Source: Prochilodus magdalenae (lineage: Eukaryota; Chordata; Actinopteri; Characiformes; Prochilodontidae). From it: a stretch of 64,000 bases of DNA. Numbering within the stretch: the stretch's first letter is position 1; every line of letters starts with the position of its first letter. Below are positions 26,501-36,600 of this stretch, in pieces. The notes under the pieces were generated by a model that worked only from the letters and a program-made list of their open reading frames with translations, did not search any database and was not told the origin of the DNA. Position numbers and translations under genes: made by a program. The stretch is from NCBI GenBank assembly GCA_024036415.1, contig JAMWET010003419.1:791001-855000 (forward strand). The letters run 5' to 3'.

Positions 26501-27030
26501 ATACAGTATATTGTTTCTCAACCAGGCTTCTAACTTACTCAACTCATCTGACAGTCTCATCAGGTCAGATTTGATCTAGTGATAAGATTACACATGTGGA
26601 AATGAAGGTTGAAACAATTATCTAAGATTATCAATAATGTCAACAATAAATAATCACCAATCTAGTGCTTAACCTAGAGTGAGTAACTTAACCTGACAGG
26701 GCCAGCATTGCACTTGGCGTGTCAGACCTCTGTGAAGCAAAAGAAAAAGTTTATAATTCAACATTACAAAAAGAAAAGGTCTGGGAACATTTTCCTAATC
26801 CACCTAACAGACAAGTCTAACATTCCACAGAAATAATGTTACCTTTGACCTCCGGAAAAGAACATTGCTGGGGTTGATTCTGAAGCAGCAGAATGCAAAC
26901 AGCAGCTTTTGCTCCACTCCAAGTGATTTGTCATAATGAGCTAACGATAGAGGATGAAATGTCACCAAAGCTCTTCATGTTACTAACGTTAGACACTGGA
27001 ATATTCTTAGCCATAGCAGTTCCTGTTAAT
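20578..27030. other. Intron stretch, no gene seen
   Basis: AT-rich intron. It contains a diverged duplication (24242-24330 versus 24510-24590) and a 14-bp direct repeat of taattatacgtata near 25588-25617. Open frames such as 22164-22487 (minus) and 22603-22920 (plus) show no recognisable domain. Confidence 0.55.
24242..24590. repeat. Diverged direct duplication, about 268-bp spacing
   Basis: The block starting acagaatccagattctcaga at 24242 recurs, with substitutions and indels, from 24510 (acagaatccagattcccaga), followed in both by a-rich/t-rich tttagyttttat and later aagcaccca. An old tandem duplication or a two-arm element. Confidence 0.6.
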
Positions 27031-27033
27031 CAT

Positions 27034-27392
27034 TCTTAGGGCTGTACAATATGGCCCTAAAAATGATCTCTCAGTATTTTCAGGCTGTATGTCGATACCA
27101 ACATAAACATAAAGTGGGCTAAAAGTTCAGCTGTAAGTCAAAGCTCGGTTTAAGACGTCACACACACCTTTATTAAAACAGACTGTGACCAAAATGTAGG
27201 GTGGCTGAAGGGTGGCACTGCAACCTCCTCGGCTTTATGACAATGGTACAACTTTACAGAACAAATGGGTTATGTATTTTAACACAACATAAAACTGCAT
27301 TGATATACACAGTATTGTCTCATCCTAAATCTTGTCTAAAGTATATACTGACATATCTTAAAAACTTAATATACCGCCCCACCCTAATTATT
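27034..27392. mobile_element. Decayed MITE with TTAGGG-type ends
   Basis: The left end, ttagggctgtacaatatgg (27036), is typical of a common teleost MITE. The right end, ataccgccccaccctaat, is its approximate inverse, and the interior has ttgatatacacagtattgtc and aaaacttaatatacc. No coding capacity. The family name is not asserted. Confidence 0.5.
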
Positions 27393-29685
27393 GACATTTA
27401 ATAGCTAGTGCAGCTCATTCTGTCACAACTACTTAATTAGCTTAAAATACAATATGTTTTGGTAATTATAGTCTTCACATAAAAATCACACCTTTTTGTT
27501 CTGGAAACCTACTCACACAAAGCTTGTCCAGTGAACTGGCATGTTAAAATGTTTCACAGGTTAAATAATGCCACAGCCTGAAGAGCTGTAACATTAATCT
27601 AAGTATTTAATATTTTATCACTTATTTTTAAATACTTCTTACTGTGGTAGTAACTTAGCTTTTGGTGAACAGTAGCTAATTTTGTCAGAACACTCCCAAA
27701 CAATTTATTGTCACAGCTCTTCACAGGCTACTTTTCAGCTAATTAATTGATTATTTATTGACATTTTTGTAGCCCCTTTGAGGGCAACATTCCATGCTGG
27801 ACGAAAGAATGTAGTTCTCCTCTAAAACACCCCCCAGATTAAACCAGTCTGTGCTCTTTTATAGTCCCCAGTGCAGTAGATGACAAGAAAAACAAACTAG
27901 CAAAGCCTCTTTCTACTTTTCACAAGTAATCTTTATTACGTCTCTGCACACATCACAGACTTAACTGCAATTTCTGGGGAGCATATCTACTACAATACCA
28001 AGCTTCCAACTTTCTAGCCATACTAAATTTGTCAAGATGTTCTTGTTACAAGATCAGGACTAGGAACACTGTTGCTGCAGTATTGATTTTGATATCCAAT
28101 ATTTTTTACAGGACAATAATTTTATTGGTGTAGCTTGACTTAATTTACATGTACTTTACCATGCTATTAACCTTTGACTATCATTCAGCATTACCTACAA
28201 TCCATAACAGTATCATGCAAGGTATCATGCAAGCTTCATCTTTAAAGCTAGACATTTCTACACCAAGGTGGCCACTCTTGTGGTTACTGTAGAGAATTTT
28301 AACACAGCAGCTCAGAGATTTGTCATTAGGAGCTATATTTTAATCAACACTTTTAAGATCAATCATCTTTATATGACATAACTAGACATGCTGCAAGCGA
28401 AGATGTTACTGCATTTTACATGTACATCACCTTTTGCCCAGTAATTACTGCACATAATGCACCGCGACCAGCGACACCTAGTTCTGCTTTCCCTGCATTC
28501 ACTCCATCACTGAATGTGCCATGAAACAAGCGGTATCTTGAGCAATGATACAGAAGGAACATCTTTGAAAGCCTGTAATGTGTAGCTGGAAAAATCTTTA
28601 TTTTATTCCACTGATTTAGCATAATGCCTGATTGAGTTAGTGGTAAATTAAGTAATTCAGAGTGGATTGATGTAAAATGCTTCATTCTAGAATCAGAATT
28701 GTTTACAGATGATAGGGACCAGACATCTGAAAAGTTCAAAGTCTCTAAAGGCTCCCTCACAGAATGTTATTACATGAATCAGTAATGAATATGCTGAATG
28801 ATGTCTAAAGCATAGTGTTGCAATATTTCTGGCCAAAGAACGTTAGCAGTTTTACATACTGCATATTAACTCAAACATGTAGGTTTGCTGGTAATTCTGG
28901 ATAGTAAATAAAATATCTGTATTTACATCACAACATTACAACGCCGAATTTATATTAAAACACATCAAAGCACTCTGATGACTGATGGTATCACAATGAT
29001 AAAATCAGTGGAATTCCACTTTAAGAGTGTATACAAAGCAGCAAGACGTCCACAGGACCTTGAACATTTCCTTCATGTCTCCCAATAGAAAAAATCTTCA
29101 TACAGAAGTGGAGGAGAAGCTCTAAGGCATAGGAAGATGCATAAGAGCAAAAGAATAAACCAGTCCCATCAGCGTTGAACGTTCTCTTGTGAAAGGCATG
29201 CACTAACTTTGCTGTGTTGGTTTGTTAAGTATACAAAAGCCTGGATATGTTATAGAAGCACAAGCTTTTCTTGCCCCACTGGACAAAGCCTATCACTAAG
29301 CTTTCATGACTCAACCCCTTAGGGCTTTCCAGCATGGTTATGCATTGAAAGGCTCTGACCATTTACAGGCCCTAAAACCTCAGAGAGAATGGAGCTGCGG
29401 AGCAGTGGGCACTGAGGGGCTCTGTGGCTTTTAAATGCACGCACACATCCCAAGTGTATGTGCACATCTTCTTCTAACTCATGCTTGTGGCTATGCTTCT
29501 ATACATCATAGAAATCTATACTGCCCACATCTTTGCAAATAGCCTTCTAGCTGTCTTTCTCTTTCTGACACATATCCACACAATCTGACTCAACAGTACC
29601 CATAAAAATCCCTCATCCCATTAAAGGCCCAGCACTGAACAACCAAAAGTACAGCATGATCCAATTTACCTATCACATGGTATGC
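27393..29685. other. Intron stretch, no gene seen
   Basis: AT-rich intron. A block at 28866-28935 (catgtaggtttgctggtaa and tctgtatttacatc) is shared with 51785-51845 and marks a dispersed repeat. A minus-strand frame at 28416-28760 has no recognised domain. Confidence 0.55.
28866..28940. repeat. Dispersed repeat fragment shared with 51.6-51.85 kb
   Basis: It shares gtgtaggtt/atgtaggtt, ctggta, ggatagt and aaaat-tctgtattt in the same order and spacing with 51785-51845. This is a fragment of the longer unit seen there. Confidence 0.55.
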
Positions 29686-30095
29686 TACATGTCCAAAAGT
29701 TTGTAGACACCTCATTCTGCTCTACTTCAAAGATTCCAACAAGGAGTTTGGCCTAGTGTCTACTCTGTGAAGGCATCAGATGTTGGAACATTGCTGTGAG
29801 GAACTGATTGCATTCATGAGCATTAGTGAGGTCAGGAACTGATGCTGCACAGTTAGTTGTGAACTGCTCAAACTCATTCCAAAAATACTGGATGCAGCTT
29901 CATCTAGAGCACAGTTCCAGCGCTCCACAGCCTAATGCTCAGGGCCCTTCATTTCTCTACAACCAACAACTGACACTGTGTATGAAGAGCATCCCATTCT
30001 ATTAGAATTGCTTTCCGCTGTGTTATTTGACCTGTGTCAGCAAAGTGTGCACCTTAAACCAGCCAAATGCGGTAATAAGTAGTACCTGTCATCTA
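29686..30095. mobile_element. Tc1/mariner-related MITE relic
   Basis: It begins atgtccaaaagtttgtagacac at 29689, the terminal repeat of a very common teleost Tc1-type non-autonomous element. It continues with internal blocks (gttggaacattgctgtgagg, agcattagtgaggtcagg, cagcgctccacagc, acctgtgtcagcaa) in the expected order. The right terminal inverted repeat is eroded near 30090. No transposase frame remains. Confidence 0.65.
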
Positions 30096-30679
30096 GCAGT
30101 GTCTCTATCAAAACATGTATTTAAGCTTGCATGTGTTAAGGATAGCAGAGCATACCATTACAAAACACCTACACTGACAACAACAAGCCCCTGATTTGTG
30201 TCAAGTTACAATACTCTGTCCTAGAGCCGGCACTCTTACGATACTTTTAATATAAGGAAACTTATGACTATGTTCATGTCTGTCTAATGATCCCAATGAG
30301 GTGAGAGGAAGGAGGAGTGGTGAAGGGAGGTGCTGACTGGTGCTAATACCTTTTAAACGGTGGTGTTTAACCAGTGCAGATGCATTAGATGGCGTAATAA
30401 ATCAAGTGTCCATTCTTCACAATATACGCTGTTTGCATTGCACTATCACAGTTTTAAAATGGATTGTTGGACCCCTATAACACAGGCATTTAACCCTTAT
30501 TGCATTATTACCGTACATTGGAATTTGGTTCTGTATGGAACCCCAATTTCTCCAGATAAAGGGGATTAAAATTTGACTTACTATTTTAATTTGTCAAAAA
30601 TGACCACACGCCAACATTGACTGACGAAATAACGAGTTACTATGAAAGCAATTATACTCATTGTTCACATCAAACTCCA

Positions 30680-30975
30680 AAATTCAAGTGTCGATATTTT
30701 GAGAGTCATTATTATTAGATGTCACTTCTGTATTTTGAGAAAACAGGTAATTGTTTGAGATATTAAGTCAGGACTTCAAGAAATAAAGTCGTTATATTGA
30801 GATGCAAAGTCACAATTTTGATATATTAAGTCGGGATTTTGAAACTATAAGTCTTTATTTTGAAAGGTTTAGTCAGGTTGTCAAGTAACTAATTCATTAA
30901 TCTAATATACTAAGCCAATATTAAGTCAATATTTGGAGACAGTAAGTCATTATTTCTGAGGTATTATGTCAATAT
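30680..30975. repeat. Degenerate short-period array (aagtcaatattttgaga-like)
   Basis: Roughly ten imperfect repeats, about 22-27 bp apart, share a core aagtc-n-atattttgaga. Examples are near 30760, 30785, 30810, 30828, 30850 and 30945. An old minisatellite just upstream of the CpG-rich block. Confidence 0.6.
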
Positions 30976-31205
30976 GAGCCAGAACAAGCCCTTCTTTCTA
31001 TATCCTTGACAGACTACGACCAAAAACACGAGAAGGCGAGCTCTTCTGCTCTCTCTGGCAGAAATAGGCTACCCCAGATCTGCTTATACAAGGCAACGGT
31101 CAGAAAATAGCAGCAATTTGGAGAACTAAACGCTCGTGATGTCCAAGCAGCGGCGCACAGACACACGTACACTCATGCGGCAGCGGAGCATCTGTACGCG
31201 CTCCC

Positions 31206-31226
31206 GCACACACACACACACACACA
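31206..31226. repeat. Short (CA)n microsatellite
   Basis: About ten CA dinucleotides. A CT run follows at 31354-31379, both on the 3' side of the alternative RIMS2 exon. Confidence 0.95.
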
Positions 31227-31437
31227 TCCTAACATTTCTCCGTTCTTACTGCCATCACCGCCGGCTCCTCTGCGGCACGGCTTCATCAGAAAGCCAAACG
31301 CATTTGAACTGCATTAACTGCATCCAGCCAGCATCCCCTGATCGATACCTGCCACTCTCTCTCTCTCTCTCTTTCTCCCTCACAGCGAAGAAAAACTGCA
31401 TATGTCCCACTGTGTCTCACAGGAACTGATAGCTCAC

Positions 31438-31559
31438 CCGATGTTGCTGAGCGCCTGCTCCAGCAGCTCCGTCTGTAAAATGTTCTGGGGCGCAGTGAAA
31501 GCCCCGTTAAAATGGGACAGCACCGAGCTACAAAACTGACGCAGCGTCTCAAACTGCAT
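31438..31559 (-). CDS. rims2: Probable alternative first coding exon of RIMS2 (RIM2-beta-type N-terminus)
   Basis: ATG at 31559 has A at -3 and an in-frame TGA 21 codons upstream (31620-31622). It opens 40 codons plus 2 bases, beginning MQFETLRQFC and ending LLEQALSNI, followed by a strong donor GG/GTGAGC. The donor is phase 2, the same as the RIMS2 exon at 42519, so both could splice in frame to the same downstream exon. It is on the RIMS2 strand, 11 kb inside the intron that follows the zinc finger, and lies in CpG-rich DNA. RIM2 genes are known to use internal promoters for short forms lacking the zinc finger. From memory, a short mammalian RIMS2 isoform starts with a similar MQFETLRQ-type peptide; I could not check this. 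The alternative is the first exon of an unrelated nested gene on the same strand. Confidence 0.75.
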
Positions 31560-32085
31560 CGTTATTACTGTATTTCTTCTCCCGCTCTTCCTTCCTGCGC
31601 GCTTTAGCTCTTCCTTCCTTCAGCGATGATTCAGGTTCACCTCCCGCACCTCCATCAACCGACCGACGGAGCGACTACCTCCAGGGGAAGAAGAGGAGTG
31701 CAGCCCAGCGCCCTGCTGCTCCTGCCGGGCTCCCGCAGCACAGCTGGCCGAGCCGGGCTGCTTCAGGCATCGCGATGCCAATTCAAACCGAAAGAGAGCT
31801 AATTAAATATATAACCCAGAGAAAAGCGAGCGGGTCCAGCAGCGTGTCCGCCGAGTGGAGAGGAAACCGAGGCTAAGCAGCTAGCAAAAACTCCCAGTAC
31901 CACATCGCTCTCTGTGTCCTCCGGCGAACAACGAGGAGTGGAATAGTGCTGGCGTCAGGGCTTTTAATTAATTCATTATTTCTTTCCTCCGTCTGTTGTT
32001 AGCCAAAGCTAACTGGCCACTGTGCGCTCCCAAGAACAGCATACTAGCAAATGCGAGGCGTTCCAGCTAGTTCGCGGTGAAGGAG

Positions 32086-32143
<58 letters not shown>

Positions 32144-32330
32144 GAGAGACAGAGAGAGAGAGACAGAGGGAGGGAGGAGGGAGGGGGGTAACGGGAAGGT
32201 AGGGGGCGGGAACTTATACTCAAACCGTTGAGAGGTTTTCTGCAAAGCGATGGAAAAGAGCTCGACCACTACACAACAAGCCAGCCAGGGAGGAGGGGCT
32301 TTAACAAGAGCAGAGACTTCCATATGAAGC
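31560..32330 (-). promoter_or_regulatory. CpG-rich promoter and 5' UTR block for the alternative RIMS2 exon
   Basis: CpG and GC content rise sharply here (for example around 31600-31950) compared with the surrounding AT-rich intron. The block lies directly upstream, on the minus strand, of the ATG at 31559 and contains an in-frame stop at 31620-31622, consistent with 5' UTR. No TATA box is obvious, as expected for a CpG-island promoter. A long GA tract occupies 32081-32188. The transcription start cannot be placed from sequence alone. The CpG-rich zone also extends a few hundred bases below the exon, to about 31030. Confidence 0.55.
32081..32188. repeat. Long (GA)n tract in the promoter block
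   Basis: About 100 bases of nearly pure purine, mostly GA with three C interruptions (gacaga at regular 16-20-base spacing), ending in G-rich gggaggagggaggggggt. It lies about 530 bases upstream of the alternative RIMS2 ATG. Confidence 0.97.
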
Positions 32331-33235
32331 CAGGGAGGCTGTTCACACATGGCAACACAAATGCGATTTCTTTACATATCGGATTGTTTCTGTGATTAGC
32401 CGAATTCCAACCCTCGCGATATTTGTAAGAGCTCGCTTCTTACGTAAGCCTATTAAAACAACCCTGACTTATTATTATTTCTTTATAGCGTTAACTGCTT
32501 TGTGGTTATTGTAAAATGCTATGTCATTATTTTGAGAACCTTTCTACTTGTAATGAGTTTTAGATGTTGTGTGCTTTTGAATACAGGCTTCCATGCAATC
32601 GTGTCCAGTGATGCATCATTTCTGCATTCAACATGCACATACTGCTTTCACTGCGTTACTGTAAGTCTGCATCTTTTGTGTAGCATGGAAAATCATAGGG
32701 TAGTGCATAAAATATGGGCTGCATCCCAACTGCACAGATAAAACTAATACTAATAAACTAGCTCAGGAGTATGTAACATAGTACAGTTACGAATGTCAAA
32801 GTTGAGTATACACAAAAATCCACTATGCACACTTGGAACCGGCCAAATTGTAAGTATAGTAATGATGGACACTAACGCCCCATAATGCAACGGAAATGGA
32901 AAGGGAGGAGGTTCTCACATCTGGAAAACTTGGAAAATAAATGGATAACAGTGATGCAACGGTGGCTGAGGTGCTGGTGGTACCAGAAATGGTGTAAATG
33001 TGAAACCCAAGTCTGTCCAATCAAGCCTGTACAAATAAGTGTAAACGAGAGGACATTTAGAAGAAAACACAAGAAAATGCAAAGAGGGGAATCCTTACAG
33101 TCAACCAAGAAGCAACACAAACTCAGGAAAGGCACTGAGGCAAAAGCAGAAAACCTGGCAGCTACCATAGTTCCTCAGGTAAGGGAAAGGTGGGTGGGTA
33201 GGGGAGTTCAGTAGATTGCAATACCCAGCTTTACT
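32331..33235. other. Intron stretch, repeat relic, no gene seen
   Basis: The block at 32695-32890 (gctgcatcccaactgc, gagtatacac, ccataatgcaacgg) resembles a degraded dispersed fish repeat that typically starts ggctgcgtcccaa. Open frames on both strands at 32823-33343 are not recognised. Confidence 0.45.
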
Positions 33236-33623
33236 GCTAGAGGTATAACACTGTTCCTTTAACAAGATGCATGGAAAACAAGCGTCTAGACTCTTCTCTA
33301 TCCCTACACCCAGATGGGGGAACGAATTTTCACTGGCTATCAAAACAGCATTCTCTCGTGGTCTTCAAACGGAGACCAAAGACCATCTCTTTGTGAAACA
33401 CTTAAGTACTAATCAAGGTATATATTGAAATGTATTGTACTGCTTCTGCTGTATTAAATTCTGTATTCTTCATTCTAGGTATCAGCACTGGCCATTGTTC
33501 GGACAGCCTTTGAGCTCAATGCAAGTTTAGACTCTAAGCTTTTTATACTTGCTAGGACACATACTGTGACTGAACACTTTTCTAAGTTGCTCTAGATAAG
33601 AGTGTCATAAATGTAAATGTAAT
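33236..33623 (+). mobile_element. L2-like LINE 3' end with ATGTAA tail
   Basis: With one or two frame corrections, 33320-33415 encodes an NEFSLAIKTAFSRGLQTETK-like segment followed by DHLFVKH, the conserved C-terminus of L2/CR1-type ORF2. The 3' UTR ends taagttgctctagataagag and then ataaatgtaaatgtaa, the usual L2-type/SINE-shared 3' tail in teleosts. Strongly 5'-truncated and inactive. Confidence 0.7.
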
Positions 33624-36600
33624 AAGCTGGCTACAGCAGAACAGGGTGTGTCCTGGTAGGACTGATGAACAAAATAATAAATAAATAAATAAACAAACCA
33701 TAAATTAGAATTTATACTAATTACACTGATTTCTTCAAATCTGTTTAAACAAAAACGTATGTTTTTTAGACTGTACAAACTTTACAGCCCGCGCCCCAGA
33801 TGTGAAAACTCTTCTTAACCTGCCATACCCTTGCAACATCTAATGCATAGCTGCATTACTATCACAGCAACTAGCCAAAATAGCAGGCACCAAAAGCAAT
33901 CAATATATTAGAACGTAAACACACTATCCGATCACCATGCCAATAAAAGCAGAGTCAATGCTAAAAATCAGTTTTAAATCTGTACACTTTATCTTTAGTA
34001 TGAGCACAATTGCACTTAATGTAAAGGTGTTGGGCAAACGCTAAGAACAAATCAATTTAACAGCTACCAGGAAAAAAGGATACATTTGGCTGCAGTAAAA
34101 AAGGCAAGGTGATTAAAGTAAATGCTACATACTACAATTAGTAGTATAGTATTAGTAACACCGTACAAGTCATTGTTTGAGAGTTGCACTGGTTCAGTCA
34201 TTTTAATCCAGCAAATATCCTAAATGAGGAATGTAGTTGGTTGGCTTAAATCCTTAAATGAGCCACTGGCCAGCTCTGGCCTTGTCCTTGACACCACTGG
34301 CCCACATAATCCCCCCCACCGTCCCTGCAACTTTAGTGTAAAAAATCTTGCAGTTTGCAGTTTAATAGCGTTTATATATTAGACTTTAATTGCAGCAAGA
34401 AGAGACAGCTGGGTATCTAATATAAGCAAATGCATCCCAAGACAGGTGCAGGTGCAGTACAAGCCATGTGCCGCTCCCACCCCCAATCATTTCAAACACT
34501 GCTCTCAAGACACACGACCATCCGCACCATGAAACACTCTTATGCGCCGCCTCAGCATTTCACACAAACGGCTCCCAGTTTGAGGCCTCAGATAAAACAG
34601 CGAGGCATTTCTCTGAGATACATTAGAAAACACAGTGCCAAATGCAAGAAATGTATTTAGTGAACAATCACAACAAATACCTGTTAAATGGGGCTACACT
34701 GATTTCCTAAACATATGTACATCACTAGATTTTAAAATCAGACACAGACTACATCAATCAGAGTTTAAGGTGAAATGCTCTGTTCTAGAGAAACCTAACA
34801 GCTAAGGTGATCGGAACAACACGTCTGAAATGGTTATGAATGCCAAAGCCTGATGACTTTGGTTTAGTTTGAAAATATAAAACCTCAAAACTATATACTA
34901 CATCTTAGAGACATGTAGGTTCACTAGTCATTTCCTATTAGTACCCCTAATGTTTATATTCATGCTGTTCACATTAAGACCCATGCAAATCAGAGTTAGA
35001 GAGTTTCAACAACACCATTTCACATCAATAGTCCACCCTGATCAATTTCTTTGCTTCTTAATGCCTTCTTATGCAGAAATGTTTAAATATTAGTGAAATA
35101 CCTCTTTAATATATGTAATATTAAATGTGTAGAGGAAATCCACTGATTTTAAAATAATTTAAAATAAAGAAATACAATTTTAATATCTTCTGGTTACTTC
35201 GATAAGTAAGATTGTTATGGGCTTACTAAGCATTTCACACAATACTAGCAAGATGTGTAGCTTTACAGCTTTACTGTTTTAGATGTCACATAACACTGTC
35301 AAATCTGCCTCAATCAATCACACTTAGTATTTAAATAGCTTTTGACGCTTCTTTAGAACAGTGTGCAACATCCATAGCTTCCATTTGAAGCAAATAGGTT
35401 ATGCAAGAGACTGAATTGTTTCATTACTATACGACTGTACGATGATCAGATCAAGACCACCAGCTAAGTCTCACTATGTGATGTGTGTGATGTGGTGCTG
35501 GAAAGCGCTGTGCGGTTCCCACAAGGTACATAGGCATTCCAGACCCGGACAGAGACACTATTTTCCCTATTATAAAATTACTAAAACATTTTGATGCTGT
35601 TACTTTAACCTCCTGAGACCCGAAATTGCTTGGTGTGCAATTTTAATTTCTCCTAATATTTGTGATTAGTAGGACCTAACAAGTATAAACACTAAATGTG
35701 TCTTTGTACAGGAAGTTGTTTTGGCAACAAAAAAAAAATAATTGTCCTCATATAAGGCCAAAGGGTGAACGTTTTAAAGAGTATCACGGTGCAGAGAAGC
35801 AGAAATGTAATGTCCAACTTATTTGTATCTAGGTCTATTTGAATGAATTCTGATGATTCTTATGATATCTGTTTCTTAGCAGTAAAGTGGACTGCACTTA
35901 GAGTATTTTGGACTTCTTTTAGCGGCAGGTAGTTCGCTGCTAGCAGACAAAAAGTACTAAAAGCTTTGTACACAGCAACCCAAACATCCCTGAGAGCAGG
36001 TGAGCATCGGCAGTAAATACACTACCTTGGTCCTATGTCTGATCTAAAACACGCCTTACTTTAACTCAGCTCTAAAGGAAAAATGCATCACATAATGTGG
36101 CATGACACAAGAATAAAATAGTTGTGTAAAATGTACTCTGGTGCACAGGTCCAACAACAAATCCATCATAGTACATAGACAGAAAACCATAAATGTAGGT
36201 GTAGGTGATATTCAACTTTACTACAGTACGCAGGGCTAACCACAACAAATGCATTAGACTACAGATTTGCAAACACAATCAACATCTTGATATGCAGTAG
36301 GTATTATTAGATCTATGGTTAAAATAATATCCTGCCTCAGATAGAGCAGTCAGTATCACTACAAACAGCCTTTCATAAAAGCAGCTGTTATTGTCAACCC
36401 CCACTAAAATGAGCTTGGCCTGTTGGGCGCCATGTTGTGTCTTGCACTAATAAGACAACACTAATGCATTTTGCTGATGGTGGAAGGAGGTGGCAAAGGA
36501 AAAAAAAGTGTGAAACCCTGAGAAAACGCCACAGCCGTAATTAAATTCGAATCCCAGTGCAATTATTGTTGTTTCATCCAACCACTCTCTTCTCCCACTC

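Noticed and set aside
31286..31552. Minus-strand 88-codon frame over the alternative RIMS2 exon
   Set aside because: It begins at a TTG, runs into a CT microsatellite and ignores a strong donor. The ATG frame starting at 31559 with the upstream stop is the better reading.
32009..32350. Frames encoding long RE/SL dipeptide runs
   Set aside because: They are direct translations of the GA microsatellite, not a protein gene.
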